Positions 24,920 to 33,008 of a DNA stretch of 40,537 bases are shown here, in pieces (the stretch's first letter is position 1; the number at the start of each line of letters is the position of its first letter). The stretch comes from Sphingobacteriia bacterium (GTDB lineage Bacteria > Bacteroidota > Bacteroidia > Bacteroidales > 4484-276), in NCBI GenBank assembly GCA_009930115.1, contig RZYY01000013.1:1-40537 (forward strand), in the 5' to 3' direction. Position numbers and translations under genes: made by a program. Below the pieces are notes generated by a model, which saw only the letters and a program-made list of their open reading frames with translations, was not told the DNA's origin and did no database searches.

Positions 24920-24927
24920 TAATTTTG
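24920..24927 (+). promoter_or_regulatory. -7 box (TAATTTTG) for the glycosidase/serine hydrolase gene
   Basis: TAATTTTG matches TAnnTTTG; no convincing -33 element is seen. It ends 21 bases before the ATG at 24948, which is why that start is preferred over ATGs at 24933 and 24942 and a TTG at 24930. Confidence 0.5.
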
Positions 24928-24947
24928 AATTGATGATTTTTATGCAA

Positions 24948-27900
24948 ATGCCCGTGAAATTTCTACTGTTATTCATTTTTCCTTTTACCTTTTCATTAGT
25001 TGCTTTCAATCCTCCCGGAACTGTGGGAATCGCTCCTGAAATCCCGGCAGAAAAATCAGAAGAGAAATGGGTTGATTCAGTATTTCAGTCACTATCGCTG
25101 GAGGAGCGTATTGCCCAGCTTTTCATGATCCGCACCTATACAAACCGGGATCGTTTTTTTTACGACAGTATAAGCAGAATAATTATTGATTACAACATCG
25201 GGGGGATGACTTTTTTCCAGGGAAGTCCGACAAATCAGGCCGAACTGATCAATTACTGGCAACATCTCGCCAAAACGCCTTTGCTGTTCAGTATTGATGC
25301 TGAATGGGGGCTTGCCATGAGGCTTGATAGTGTCAATCCTTTCCCGAAAAATATTACGCTGGGAGCAGTTCAGGATGATGAACTGGTTTACAGGACCGGG
25401 TATCAGATCGGATTGCAGTGCAAACGTGCCGGAATTCAAATGAATTTTGCACCGGTAGTGGATATCAACAGTAATCCGAAAAATCCGGTCATTAATTTCC
25501 GGTCTTTTGGCGAAGAAAAACACAGGGTTGCCGCTAAAGGAGCAGCTTTTATCCATGGCATGCAGGATGCCGGAGTAATTGCCACCGCAAAACATTTTCC
25601 CGGTCATGGCGATACCGACAGTGATTCTCATTATACCCTGCCGTTATTGAATCATACCAAAGCTCAGATTGACAGTACTGACCTTGTGCCTTTCAGGGCT
25701 GCCATAGCCAGTGATGCAGGTGCCATTATGGTTGCCCATCTTTTTATCCCTGATCTGGACAGTACCAGGGACAGGGCTACTTCGCTTTCACCAGTTGCAG
25801 TAAATCAGTTGCTCAAAAATGAGCTTGGTTTTCAGGGTCTTGTCGTTACAGACGCACTTGATATGGAGGGAGTAACCAGCTATCATAAACCCGGCGATAT
25901 CGAACTTATGGCATTACTTGCCGGAAATGATATTCTTCTGTTACCTCTTAATATTCCGCTTGCACTTGAAAAAATTAAAAATGCCCTAAAATCAGGGTTG
26001 ATTACTGAAGAAGAAATAAACCATCGTTGCCGGAAAGTGCTTCGTTACAAGTACAAAGCCGGATTGTCAGAATGCCTGATGGTGAACCCGGAGAATCTTC
26101 TGCATGATTTAAATTGTGCCGGCAATGAATTGATTGTCAGACAAGTTTTCGAAAAAGCAGTAACTGTTTTAAAAAACTCCCAAAATATTCTTCCCCTTAC
26201 GCATCTTGATACCCTCACCATTGCTTCTCTGGTGATTGGCCATGAGAAACCAGGTCCGTTTCAAAAGCGGTTGGGCAGTTATGCACCTGTTGACCACTAC
26301 AACATCAAACCGGCTCCTGATGAAAATGCTATTGAAGAGGTGATTAAAAAGCTTGAAAAATATGACCTGCTGATTGTTGGTATTGAAAATACAAGCAGCT
26401 ACATGACCCGAAAATATGGTATCACCACCTCTGCCATGGATCTGATCGGAAGGTTGAAAAAGCTGAACAGCAGGATTATCCTCGATATTTTTGGGAATCC
26501 CTATTCACTGGCCTATTTTGATGATCATCAGGATATAGATGCCCTGGTGATGTCGTATGAAGACCGGGAGGTGGTCAAAGATATCAGTGCACAGATCATT
26601 TTTGGTGCGATTGGTGCGGAGGGTCGTCTTCCCGTGACTGTTTCACCGGCATTTACTGTTGGTACAGGTATCTCTACACATGCCACAGGAAGGTTGAAAT
26701 ATATTATTCCTGAAGAAATTGGTATTCCCTCAGCGGCTCTTGATACGATAAACTCGTTTGTTGAGGAAGGTATCCGACAGGGTGCGTACCCCGGATGTCA
26801 GGTTTTATTTGCATTGAACGGACAGGTGTTTTACCAGAAGTCGTTCGGATATCATACTTATAGTCACTCCTGTCCGGTAACCAATGATGCCATTTATGAC
26901 CTTGCCTCCCTGACAAAAATTCTGGCCACAACACCTTCCGTTATGTATCTGACCGATAAAGGTGAATTTGATATTGACCGGCCGCTTTCAGAATATCTGC
27001 CTGAATTGAGAGGCACTGACAAACAATCGGTTACATCACGCCGGATTCTGGCACACCAGGCCATGCTAATGCCCTGGATTCCCTTTTACGACAAAACCCT
27101 TGTCAATTATCATCCTGATACACTTGTTTATTCCGGCTCATTGCGAAATCCTTTTACAGTTACGGTTGCAAAAGGATTGTTCATTGATGAGAACTACAGG
27201 ACTGTTATTTTCGATTCGATCATTTCTTCCACACTTTTAAAAAAGAAGGAATACCGGTATAGTGATTTGGGTTTTTATATGATTTATGATGCTATCGAAA
27301 AGCTCAAGGGTAAAAAATTTGCAGATTTTACCCAAAGCATTTTTTATAAACCACTTGGTCTTCATACTTTGGGTTTTAATCCTTTGGAAAAGTTTTCGGC
27401 TGATCGCATTCCCCCGACTGAAATGGATACCGTTTTCCGCAAGCAGCTCATTCACGGGTATGTGCATGATCCGGGTGCAGCTATGCTTGGTGGTGTTTGT
27501 GGTCATGCAGGTTTATTCGGAACTGCTTCTGATGTGGCAGTGATGATGCAGCTGTTTTTGCAGAAAGGATATTATGGCGGTCAAAGGTTCTTTGATCCCG
27601 GATTGATGGATGAATTTTCGAAGCAACAGTTCCCGGAGGATGAAAATCGCAGGGGTTTGGGTTTTGATAAACCTTATCCTGAATATGATTCGCTCGGACC
27701 GGTTTGTCAATCTGCTTCGTTAAAGAGCTTCGGGCATTCGGGGTTTACCGGTACTTATACCTGGGCCGATCCGCAAAACGGCCTGCTTTATGTGTTTCTT
27801 TCCAATCGTGTTTATCCTGATGCCAATAATCATAAGATCTCCGAATTGGATATACGTACAAAAGTTCATCAATTGATGTATGATATTTTGAACGAAAAAA

Positions 27901-27953
27901 GACTTCCTGCGTTTAATGAAAAGTTAAAAGAGTCGAAAAATCACAGCAATTAA
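24948..27953 (+). CDS. GH3 beta-N-acetylhexosaminidase (NagZ-type) fused to a class C beta-lactamase-like serine hydrolase
   Basis: A 1001-residue exported protein (signal-like helix 'FLLLFIFPFTFSLVAF'). The first half is a family 3 glycoside hydrolase of NagZ type. 'KHFPGHGDTDSDSH' carries the general acid/base His228 and 'VVTDALDMEG' the nucleophile Asp302. It probably cleaves N-acetylglucosamine from muropeptides. A GH3 C-terminal domain covers about 395-580. The second half (about 590-990) is a serine hydrolase of the class C beta-lactamase/EstB type, with 'SLTK' (Ser654, Lys657), 'YSDLGF' (Tyr771) and 'FGHSGFTGTYTW' near the end. The fused enzyme probably acts on peptidoglycan or its fragments in the periplasm; the second half could be an esterase, amidase or transpeptidase-like enzyme. 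Several in-frame starts exist (24930-24948). The next gene begins 9 bases downstream, so it heads an operon. Confidence 0.88.
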   Translation: MPVKFLLLFIFPFTFSLVAFNPPGTVGIAPEIPAEKSEEKWVDSVFQSLSLEERIAQLFMIRTYTNRDRFFYDSISRIIIDYNIGGMTFFQGSPTNQAELINYWQHLAKTPLLFSIDAEWGLAMRLDSVNPFPKNITLGAVQDDELVYRTGYQIGLQCKRAGIQMNFAPVVDINSNPKNPVINFRSFGEEKHRVAAKGAAFIHGMQDAGVIATAKHFPGHGDTDSDSHYTLPLLNHTKAQIDSTDLVPFRAAIASDAGAIMVAHLFIPDLDSTRDRATSLSPVAVNQLLKNELGFQGLVVTDALDMEGVTSYHKPGDIELMALLAGNDILLLPLNIPLALEKIKNALKSGLITEEEINHRCRKVLRYKYKAGLSECLMVNPENLLHDLNCAGNELIVRQVFEKAVTVLKNSQNILPLTHLDTLTIASLVIGHEKPGPFQKRLGSYAPVDHYNIKPAPDENAIEEVIKKLEKYDLLIVGIENTSSYMTRKYGITTSAMDLIGRLKKLNSRIILDIFGNPYSLAYFDDHQDIDALVMSYEDREVVKDISAQIIFGAIGAEGRLPVTVSPAFTVGTGISTHATGRLKYIIPEEIGIPSAALDTINSFVEEGIRQGAYPGCQVLFALNGQVFYQKSFGYHTYSHSCPVTNDAIYDLASLTKILATTPSVMYLTDKGEFDIDRPLSEYLPELRGTDKQSVTSRRILAHQAMLMPWIPFYDKTLVNYHPDTLVYSGSLRNPFTVTVAKGLFIDENYRTVIFDSIISSTLLKKKEYRYSDLGFYMIYDAIEKLKGKKFADFTQSIFYKPLGLHTLGFNPLEKFSADRIPPTEMDTVFRKQLIHGYVHDPGAAMLGGVCGHAGLFGTASDVAVMMQLFLQKGYYGGQRFFDPGLMDEFSKQQFPEDENRRGLGFDKPYPEYDSLGPVCQSASLKSFGHSGFTGTYTWADPQNGLLYVFLSNRVYPDANNHKISELDIRTKVHQLMYDILNEKRLPAFNEKLKESKNHSN

Positions 27954-27962
27954 ACTTCAGCG

Positions 27963-28787
27963 ATGAACTATGCCGTAAAATCTTTCTTGTTTTGGGTACT
28001 ATCTTTTTTAATGATGGCAGCAGCAGCCGTTTATCAGCGCAGTACAGGACCGACTTATCCTGTGAGTGGCACTGTTGTGATCGGTTCAGAGAAAGTAACC
28101 TATCGCCTGATCAGGACCTGGGAAGGGGATACAGATGCTCAGGTGAAAGTAAAAGTTGAAAATCCTGAAATTTTAGGGGAATACAGGTTCAGGCGATTCA
28201 AAAGCCATGATGAATGGTCAGAGCAGATTCCGATGCAGCGAAACGGAAACGAGTTGGTGGCTCCTCTGCCAAATCTGCCTCCTGCGGGAAAAATGATGTA
28301 TGAAATTTATCTGGGAACTGAGGGAAATTTGATAAAACTGACCAATGATCCTCCTGTTCTGAGATACAAGGGAATCGTTCCCGGATGGGTACTCATTCCC
28401 CATATTATCATCATTTTTACAGCCATGATGTTTTCGACGCGTACAGGTTTTGAAGCACTTACCAAAGGTAAAAATCTCAAAAAGTATGCAACCTGGACAG
28501 TTATTTTATTTGGTATCGGAGGGATGATTTTCGGGCCATTAATTCAAAAATTTGCTTTTGGAGCGCTCTGGACAGGATGGCCACTGGGAAGCGACCTGAC
28601 GGACAATAAGTCACTGGCAACTTTCATCATCTGGGTGATTGCCTGGCTCCAGGTGAGGAAGGATGAGCGACGCCGGGGCTGGGTAATTGTTGCCTCTCTG
28701 GCGCTGATTGCAACTTTTATCATTCCACACAGCATGATGGGCTCAGAAATTGATTTTACAGATTCTGCAACCCATCAGGTTCGCTGA
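27963..28787 (+). CDS. Membrane protein of unknown function
   Basis: A 274-residue protein with one N-terminal helix (about 5-23), an extracytoplasmic beta-rich domain of about 110 residues, and four more helices (about 140-160, 178-200, 217-231 and 241-258). The last helix pair flanks a basic loop 'RKDERRRGW'. Conserved-looking residues include 'GPLIQKFAFGALWTGWP' and the C-terminal 'IPHSMMGSE'. I do not recognise the family. It lies 9 bases after the glycosidase fusion and 28 before the rhomboid start, so the three are probably co-transcribed. Confidence 0.75.
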   Translation: MNYAVKSFLFWVLSFLMMAAAAVYQRSTGPTYPVSGTVVIGSEKVTYRLIRTWEGDTDAQVKVKVENPEILGEYRFRRFKSHDEWSEQIPMQRNGNELVAPLPNLPPAGKMMYEIYLGTEGNLIKLTNDPPVLRYKGIVPGWVLIPHIIIIFTAMMFSTRTGFEALTKGKNLKKYATWTVILFGIGGMIFGPLIQKFAFGALWTGWPLGSDLTDNKSLATFIIWVIAWLQVRKDERRRGWVIVASLALIATFIIPHSMMGSEIDFTDSATHQVR

Positions 28788-28815
28788 TGGTTAAATTGTT
28801 TAATTGAAGTTTTTT

Positions 28816-29427
28816 ATGGTAATAACTATCATTTTGATTACTGCTGTTGTTTCTTTTATTGCATTCAGCAGACATGATTTATTCGATCGCCTGCAGTTCA
28901 GTGCGTGGAGCATTTACCACGACAGGCAATGGTACCGGTTTTTAACCTATTCGCTTCTTCATGCTGATTGGGGGCATTTGCTTATCAACATGTTTGTTTT
29001 GTGGTCTTTTGGCGATCTGGTGATGCAGTTTTTCACCCGCGATTTTGGAGCGCTGGCGTCCTTTCATTTTCTAATGCTCTATGCCGGAGGTGTTGTATTT
29101 GCCACTATTTGGGATTTTGTCAGACATCGGGATAATTATTATTATCGGGCAGTAGGTGCTTCCGGAGCTGTAGCTGCTGTTGTTTTTGCCAGTATTGTGA
29201 TGTATCCTGCCGGCCGGATTTTTATTTTTTTTATTCCGGTTGGAATTCCATCCTGGTTGTTTGGTATTCTTTACCTGATTTATTCAGCCTATATGGGAAG
29301 ACGTGGTGAAGATCACATAGGGCATAATGCTCACTTCTGGGGAGCAGTATTTGGAGTGATATTTACCATCTTGATTAATCCTGTTTATCTTCAGCAATTT
29401 TTACTTCAGATGAATATTTCCAACTAA
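28816..29427 (+). CDS. Rhomboid family intramembrane serine protease
   Basis: A 203-residue polytopic membrane protease. The catalytic Ser116 is in 'VGASGAVAA' and His173 in 'HNAHFWGA', as expected for rhomboids, and 'LLHADWGHLLINMF' near 47-60 is the conserved loop and helix before them. Rhomboids cut membrane-anchored proteins within or near the lipid bilayer. The start at ATG 28816 was chosen; a TTG at 28804 would add four residues. It is the third gene in a probable operon with the glycosidase fusion and an unknown membrane protein. The substrate is unknown. Confidence 0.9.
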   Translation: MVITIILITAVVSFIAFSRHDLFDRLQFSAWSIYHDRQWYRFLTYSLLHADWGHLLINMFVLWSFGDLVMQFFTRDFGALASFHFLMLYAGGVVFATIWDFVRHRDNYYYRAVGASGAVAAVVFASIVMYPAGRIFIFFIPVGIPSWLFGILYLIYSAYMGRRGEDHIGHNAHFWGAVFGVIFTILINPVYLQQFLLQMNISN

Positions 29428-29467
29428 AGGTAAAGAAACCCGCTTCCCTTATTAAAGTGAATGTAGC

Positions 29468-29475
29468 TATCTTTG
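29468..29475 (+). promoter_or_regulatory. -7 box (TATCTTTG) for the GT2 fusion gene
   Basis: TATCTTTG matches TAnnTTTG and ends 37 bases before the ATG at 29512. It overlaps the longer possible start at 29473, which is therefore rejected. No good -33 element. Confidence 0.5.
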
Positions 29476-29511
29476 GCGGCGCTAATAATTGTATTTTTAC
29501 CGGAAAAGACC

Positions 29512-31476
29512 ATGAAACTTTCGGTTGTTATTGTTAACTATAACGTAAAGCATTTTCTGGAGCAGTGTCTGCATTCGGTGCGAAAAGCTTCGGCCGGTGT
29601 GCCCTGTGAAGTTTTTGTCGTTGACAATAACTCGGTGGATGGTTCAGTGAAAATGGTTGAAGAAAAGTTTCCCGAGGTGAAAATAATTGCCAATCAGGAA
29701 AATCTTGGTTTTTCAAAAGCCAACAACCAGGCCATCAAACTTGCCGTTGGAGAATATGTTTTATTGCTTAATCCTGATACCATTGTTGAAGACGATACTT
29801 TTGTAAAAATTCTGGACTTCATGGACAGTCACCCGGAAGCCGGCGGACTTGGTGTGAAAATGGTTGACGGACAAGGCAAATTTCTGCCTGAATCCAAGCG
29901 CGGTCTGCCTACTCCTGCTGTGGCCTTTTATAAAATTTTCGGACTCGCCAGGCTATTTCCAAAATCAAAAATTTTTGGACAGTACCATTTATCCTATCTG
30001 CATCCCGATAAAATTCATGCTGTGGATGTGCTCAGCGGCGCATTTATGCTGATTCGAAAATCTGTTCTTGACAAAATTGGCGGACTCGATGAATCGTATT
30101 TCATGTACGGTGAGGACATTGACTTGTCGTACAGAATAAACCTTGAGGGTTACAAAAACTACTACTTTCCTGAAACAAGAATTATCCATTACAAAGGCGA
30201 AAGCACCAAAAAAAGCTCGATAAATTATGTGCTGGTTTTTTATCAGGCAATGATCATTTTTGCATCAAAACATTTCTCACAGAAAAATGCAAGATTGTTT
30301 TCGTTTCTAATCAATCTGGCTGTTTATTTCCGTGCTTCTCTTGCAATATTGCGAAGGGTGGCGGGAAAAGTTTTTCTCAAATTGCTTGATGCTGTTGTAA
30401 TTTTCGGAGGGATTTATTTTATTCAGCGTTACTGGGCTACTTCGGTGGTTTTCAAAGACGGTGGCAACTATCCTATTGAGTTTCTGATTGTTGCTGTTCC
30501 ATCATATATTTTCATCTGGTTGCTCTCTGTGTATCTTTCAGGCGGGTATGACAAACCCATTAGTTTGTATAAAATTTTCAGAGGGCTGTTGGGTGGTACT
30601 ATAGCTATCCTTGTTTTTTACAGTCTCTTGGATGAAACGCTGAGGTATTCGCGTGCACTTATCCTGCTGGGTGCATTCTGGGGTTATCTGTCAATGATGT
30701 CAGTAAGATATTTCCTGAACTTACTGGGTTTTAAAGACTTCAGGATTGGTGAAAATGAAAGCCGTCGTTATCTGGTTGTTGGAAAAACTATCGAAAGCAA
30801 CAGGGTTGCCTCGCTGTTAACCACCATCGAAACACAACCCGGATTCATAGGATTGGTAAGTTTTGATGAATCAGTTACAAACGGTAATTTTATCGGAACA
30901 TTTGACCAGATAAGGGAAATAGTAGAGATTTACCAAATCAGCGAAATTATTTTTTGTGCAAAAGACATACCGTCGCGGCATATTATAGATAAAATGTCGG
31001 AACTGAAGCACTTGCAGGTGGATTACAAAATCGCACCACCCGAAAGCCTGTCGCTTATTGGCAGCAATACGATCAATACAGCCGGTGATCTTTTTACCCT
31101 TGAACTAAATTCGATAGGTAAAATCAGTAACCGTCGCAACAAGAGGTTTCTGGATGTAATGAGCGCTTTTCTGATGCTGCTCAGTCTGCCGGTCACCATT
31201 TTCGTTGTAAAAAATCCTTTTATATTTTTGAGAAATATTTTTCAGGTGTTGCTGGCAAAAAAAACCTGGGTGGGATATTGTCTGACAAAGAATCATCAGA
31301 ACGAAATTTTGCCAGATCTTCGTCCCGGGGTTTTAAACCCTGCCACGGTATTGCACTTCAGAGAACTGAACGACCTTACCCTTGACCGCCTGAACCTCCT
31401 GTATGCCAGGGACTACAAGACCAAAAATGATATAAACATTATCCTCAGGGGCTTCCGTTCGTTGGGAAATCATTGA
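29512..31476 (+). CDS. GT2 glycosyltransferase fused to a degenerate polytopic phosphoglycosyl transferase
   Basis: A 654-residue membrane protein. Residues 1-250 are a GT-A fold family 2 glycosyltransferase, with 'LSVVIVNYNV' at the start, 'NPDT' near 87 (metal/nucleotide binding) and 'YGEDIDLSYR' near 199-208 (catalytic base region). About four helices follow (about 285-410), then a Rossmann-like domain ('RRYLVVGKTIESNRVASLL', about 415-540) and a tail starting 'KRFLDVMSAFLMLLSLP' at 544. This order from the helices onward is that of WbaP-type polytopic phosphoglycosyl transferases. In the tail, 'WVGY' (586-589) and 'LRPGVLNP' (603-610) match the end of the catalytic domain. The segment between, with the substrate-binding and Asp-Glu catalytic residues, is missing. 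Sugar transfer probably relies on the GT2 part only. It has its own promoter and sits alone. Confidence 0.85.
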   Translation: MKLSVVIVNYNVKHFLEQCLHSVRKASAGVPCEVFVVDNNSVDGSVKMVEEKFPEVKIIANQENLGFSKANNQAIKLAVGEYVLLLNPDTIVEDDTFVKILDFMDSHPEAGGLGVKMVDGQGKFLPESKRGLPTPAVAFYKIFGLARLFPKSKIFGQYHLSYLHPDKIHAVDVLSGAFMLIRKSVLDKIGGLDESYFMYGEDIDLSYRINLEGYKNYYFPETRIIHYKGESTKKSSINYVLVFYQAMIIFASKHFSQKNARLFSFLINLAVYFRASLAILRRVAGKVFLKLLDAVVIFGGIYFIQRYWATSVVFKDGGNYPIEFLIVAVPSYIFIWLLSVYLSGGYDKPISLYKIFRGLLGGTIAILVFYSLLDETLRYSRALILLGAFWGYLSMMSVRYFLNLLGFKDFRIGENESRRYLVVGKTIESNRVASLLTTIETQPGFIGLVSFDESVTNGNFIGTFDQIREIVEIYQISEIIFCAKDIPSRHIIDKMSELKHLQVDYKIAPPESLSLIGSNTINTAGDLFTLELNSIGKISNRRNKRFLDVMSAFLMLLSLPVTIFVVKNPFIFLRNIFQVLLAKKTWVGYCLTKNHQNEILPDLRPGVLNPATVLHFRELNDLTLDRLNLLYARDYKTKNDINIILRGFRSLGNH

Positions 31477-31494
31477 AATTAGAAATCCTTAACA

Positions 31495-31523
31495 TTTGAT
31501 TCCTGTTCAAAACATTAGTTTTG
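31495..31523 (+). promoter_or_regulatory. Promoter of the E2 gene (TTTG, 17-bp spacer, TAGTTTTG)
   Basis: TTTG (31495-31498) and TAGTTTTG (31516-31523) match the consensus with a slightly short 17-base spacer. The leader to the E2 start would be about 73 bases, longer than for its neighbours. Confidence 0.55.
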
Positions 31524-31536
31524 CAGACATAACAGT

Positions 31537-31650
31537 ATGAACATTTACCTTTATGTATTGTTTGGATTAGAAATTTTGGTTAAAGTCATAAATTTAATTC
31601 AATGGCAAGATTTGAAATTATCATGCCCAAAATGGGCGAAAGTATTATAG
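31537..31650 (+). other. Possible upstream ORF (37 codons) overlapping the E2 start
   Basis: An ATG at 31537 opens a 37-codon frame starting 'MNIYLYVLFGLEILVKVI', hydrophobic at first, that ends at TAG 31648-31650, past the E2 start codon in another frame. It lies fully downstream of the predicted start of transcription. It may be chance; no conservation data. Confidence 0.2.
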
Positions 31651-32933
31651 AAGCCACCATCACCAGGTGGATGAAAAAACCGGGAGACCCCGTTCAGGAG
31701 GATGATTCGATTGCTGAAATAGCCACAGATAAGGTAGATTCAGAAATCCCTTCACCTGTGGAAGGAAAGTTGCTCGAATTGTTGTATAACGAAGGAGATG
31801 TAGTGCCTGTCGGCAAAATCATCGCAATCATACAAACCGAAGGTGAAGAAGAGGAAGAATCAAAGGAAAATGAAAAGCCTGACACTGAAATGAAGCCAGA
31901 AGCTTCAACTCCTGAGGAGAGTTTTGCGCATGAGCAGGAAGTGAGTGATTTCACGCAGCCAACACGGTTTTATTCCCCGCTGGTCAAAAGCATTGCCAAA
32001 AAAGAAGATATCTCATTGATTGAGCTTGAGAAAATTCCGGGTAGTGGAAAAGATAACCGGCTGACAAAAGAAGATCTGTTGAATTATCTGAAAGAGCGAA
32101 AATCCGGGAAACCTTTTCAAGCTGCTTCAAAAGAGGAAAAAACGTCAGAAGTTATTGCTGAAAAAACTTCAAAACCATCACAGATTCCCCAAAAGATGGA
32201 AGCGCCAAAAATTGTTACGGCAACAGGTGACGAGATGATGGAAATGGATCGCATGCGCAGGCTCATTGCAGATCACATGGTGATGTCGAAGCAGGTTTCA
32301 CCTCACGTTACTTCGTTCATTGAAGTTGATGTTACCAATCTTGTGAACTGGCGAAATAAAGTTAAAACACAGTTTGAAAAACGTGAAAACCAGAAAATCA
32401 CTTTTACTCCTTTGTTCATTGAGGCTGCTGCCAAAACACTGCGGGAGTACCCGATGATAAATGTATCTCTTGACGGATACAAAATTATCAAACGGAAAAG
32501 TATCAATATCGGAATGGCTACAGCATTGCCCAGTGGAAACCTAATTGTTCCTGTTATTAAAGGAGCAGACCAGTTAAATCTGGTTGGCATGGCCAAAATC
32601 GTCAATGACCTGGCCAACCGTGCACGTAACAATAAACTTGAGCCCGATGAAATTCAGGGAGGAACCTTTACAGTGACCAATTTTGGCAGTTTTGACAGCC
32701 TGACGGGCACACCGATTATCAACCAGCCACAGGTTGCCATTTTAGGGCTGGGGGCTATTAAAAAGCGTCCTGTTGTGCTCGAAACCGAAAATGGTGATGT
32801 TATTGCAATCCGCCACATAATGATTCTGTCACTTGCATATGACCACAGAATAGTGGATGGAGCCCTGGGTGGTATGTACCTGCGACGTCTCAGGGAACAC
32901 CTCGAAAATTTTGATGTCAATCAGACCATCTAA
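31602..32933 (+). CDS. 2-oxoacid dehydrogenase E2, dihydrolipoamide acyltransferase
   Basis: A 443-residue E2 core protein. An N-terminal lipoyl domain (about 1-78) has the lipoylation site Lys44 in 'IATDKVDSEIPSPVEGK'. An acidic linker leads to the E1/E3-binding domain (about 125-165, 'YSPLVKSIAKKEDISLIE'). A second linker precedes the trimeric acyltransferase domain (about 215-443), with catalytic His415 and Asp419 in 'AYDHRIVDGALGG'. It moves acyl groups from lipoyl to CoA. The lipoyl and core sequence is closest to branched-chain or unassigned 2-oxoacid E2 rather than classical pyruvate E2, but this is not certain. No E1 or E3 gene is adjacent. A terminator-like hairpin follows the gene. 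Confidence 0.92.
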   Translation: MARFEIIMPKMGESIIEATITRWMKKPGDPVQEDDSIAEIATDKVDSEIPSPVEGKLLELLYNEGDVVPVGKIIAIIQTEGEEEEESKENEKPDTEMKPEASTPEESFAHEQEVSDFTQPTRFYSPLVKSIAKKEDISLIELEKIPGSGKDNRLTKEDLLNYLKERKSGKPFQAASKEEKTSEVIAEKTSKPSQIPQKMEAPKIVTATGDEMMEMDRMRRLIADHMVMSKQVSPHVTSFIEVDVTNLVNWRNKVKTQFEKRENQKITFTPLFIEAAAKTLREYPMINVSLDGYKIIKRKSINIGMATALPSGNLIVPVIKGADQLNLVGMAKIVNDLANRARNNKLEPDEIQGGTFTVTNFGSFDSLTGTPIINQPQVAILGLGAIKKRPVVLETENGDVIAIRHIMILSLAYDHRIVDGALGGMYLRRLREHLENFDVNQTI

Positions 32934-32959
32934 ATCATATTTCAAATCATAAGAAATTG

Positions 32960-32996
32960 CCCCTGGCAGCAGGACTTCCGGGGGTTTATTTTTTTT
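32960..32996 (+). terminator. Intrinsic terminator after the E2 gene
   Basis: CCCCTGG (32960-32966) pairs with CCGGGGG (32978-32984), with one T-G wobble and an 11-base loop, followed by a T-rich run (32985-32996). It lies only 12 bases before the exonuclease start. Confidence 0.65.
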
Positions 32997-33008
32997 AAAA
33001 ACAATGCA

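Noticed and set aside
25092-25631. 179-codon minus-strand frame
   Set aside because: Antisense to the GH3 domain; no promoter box or family match.
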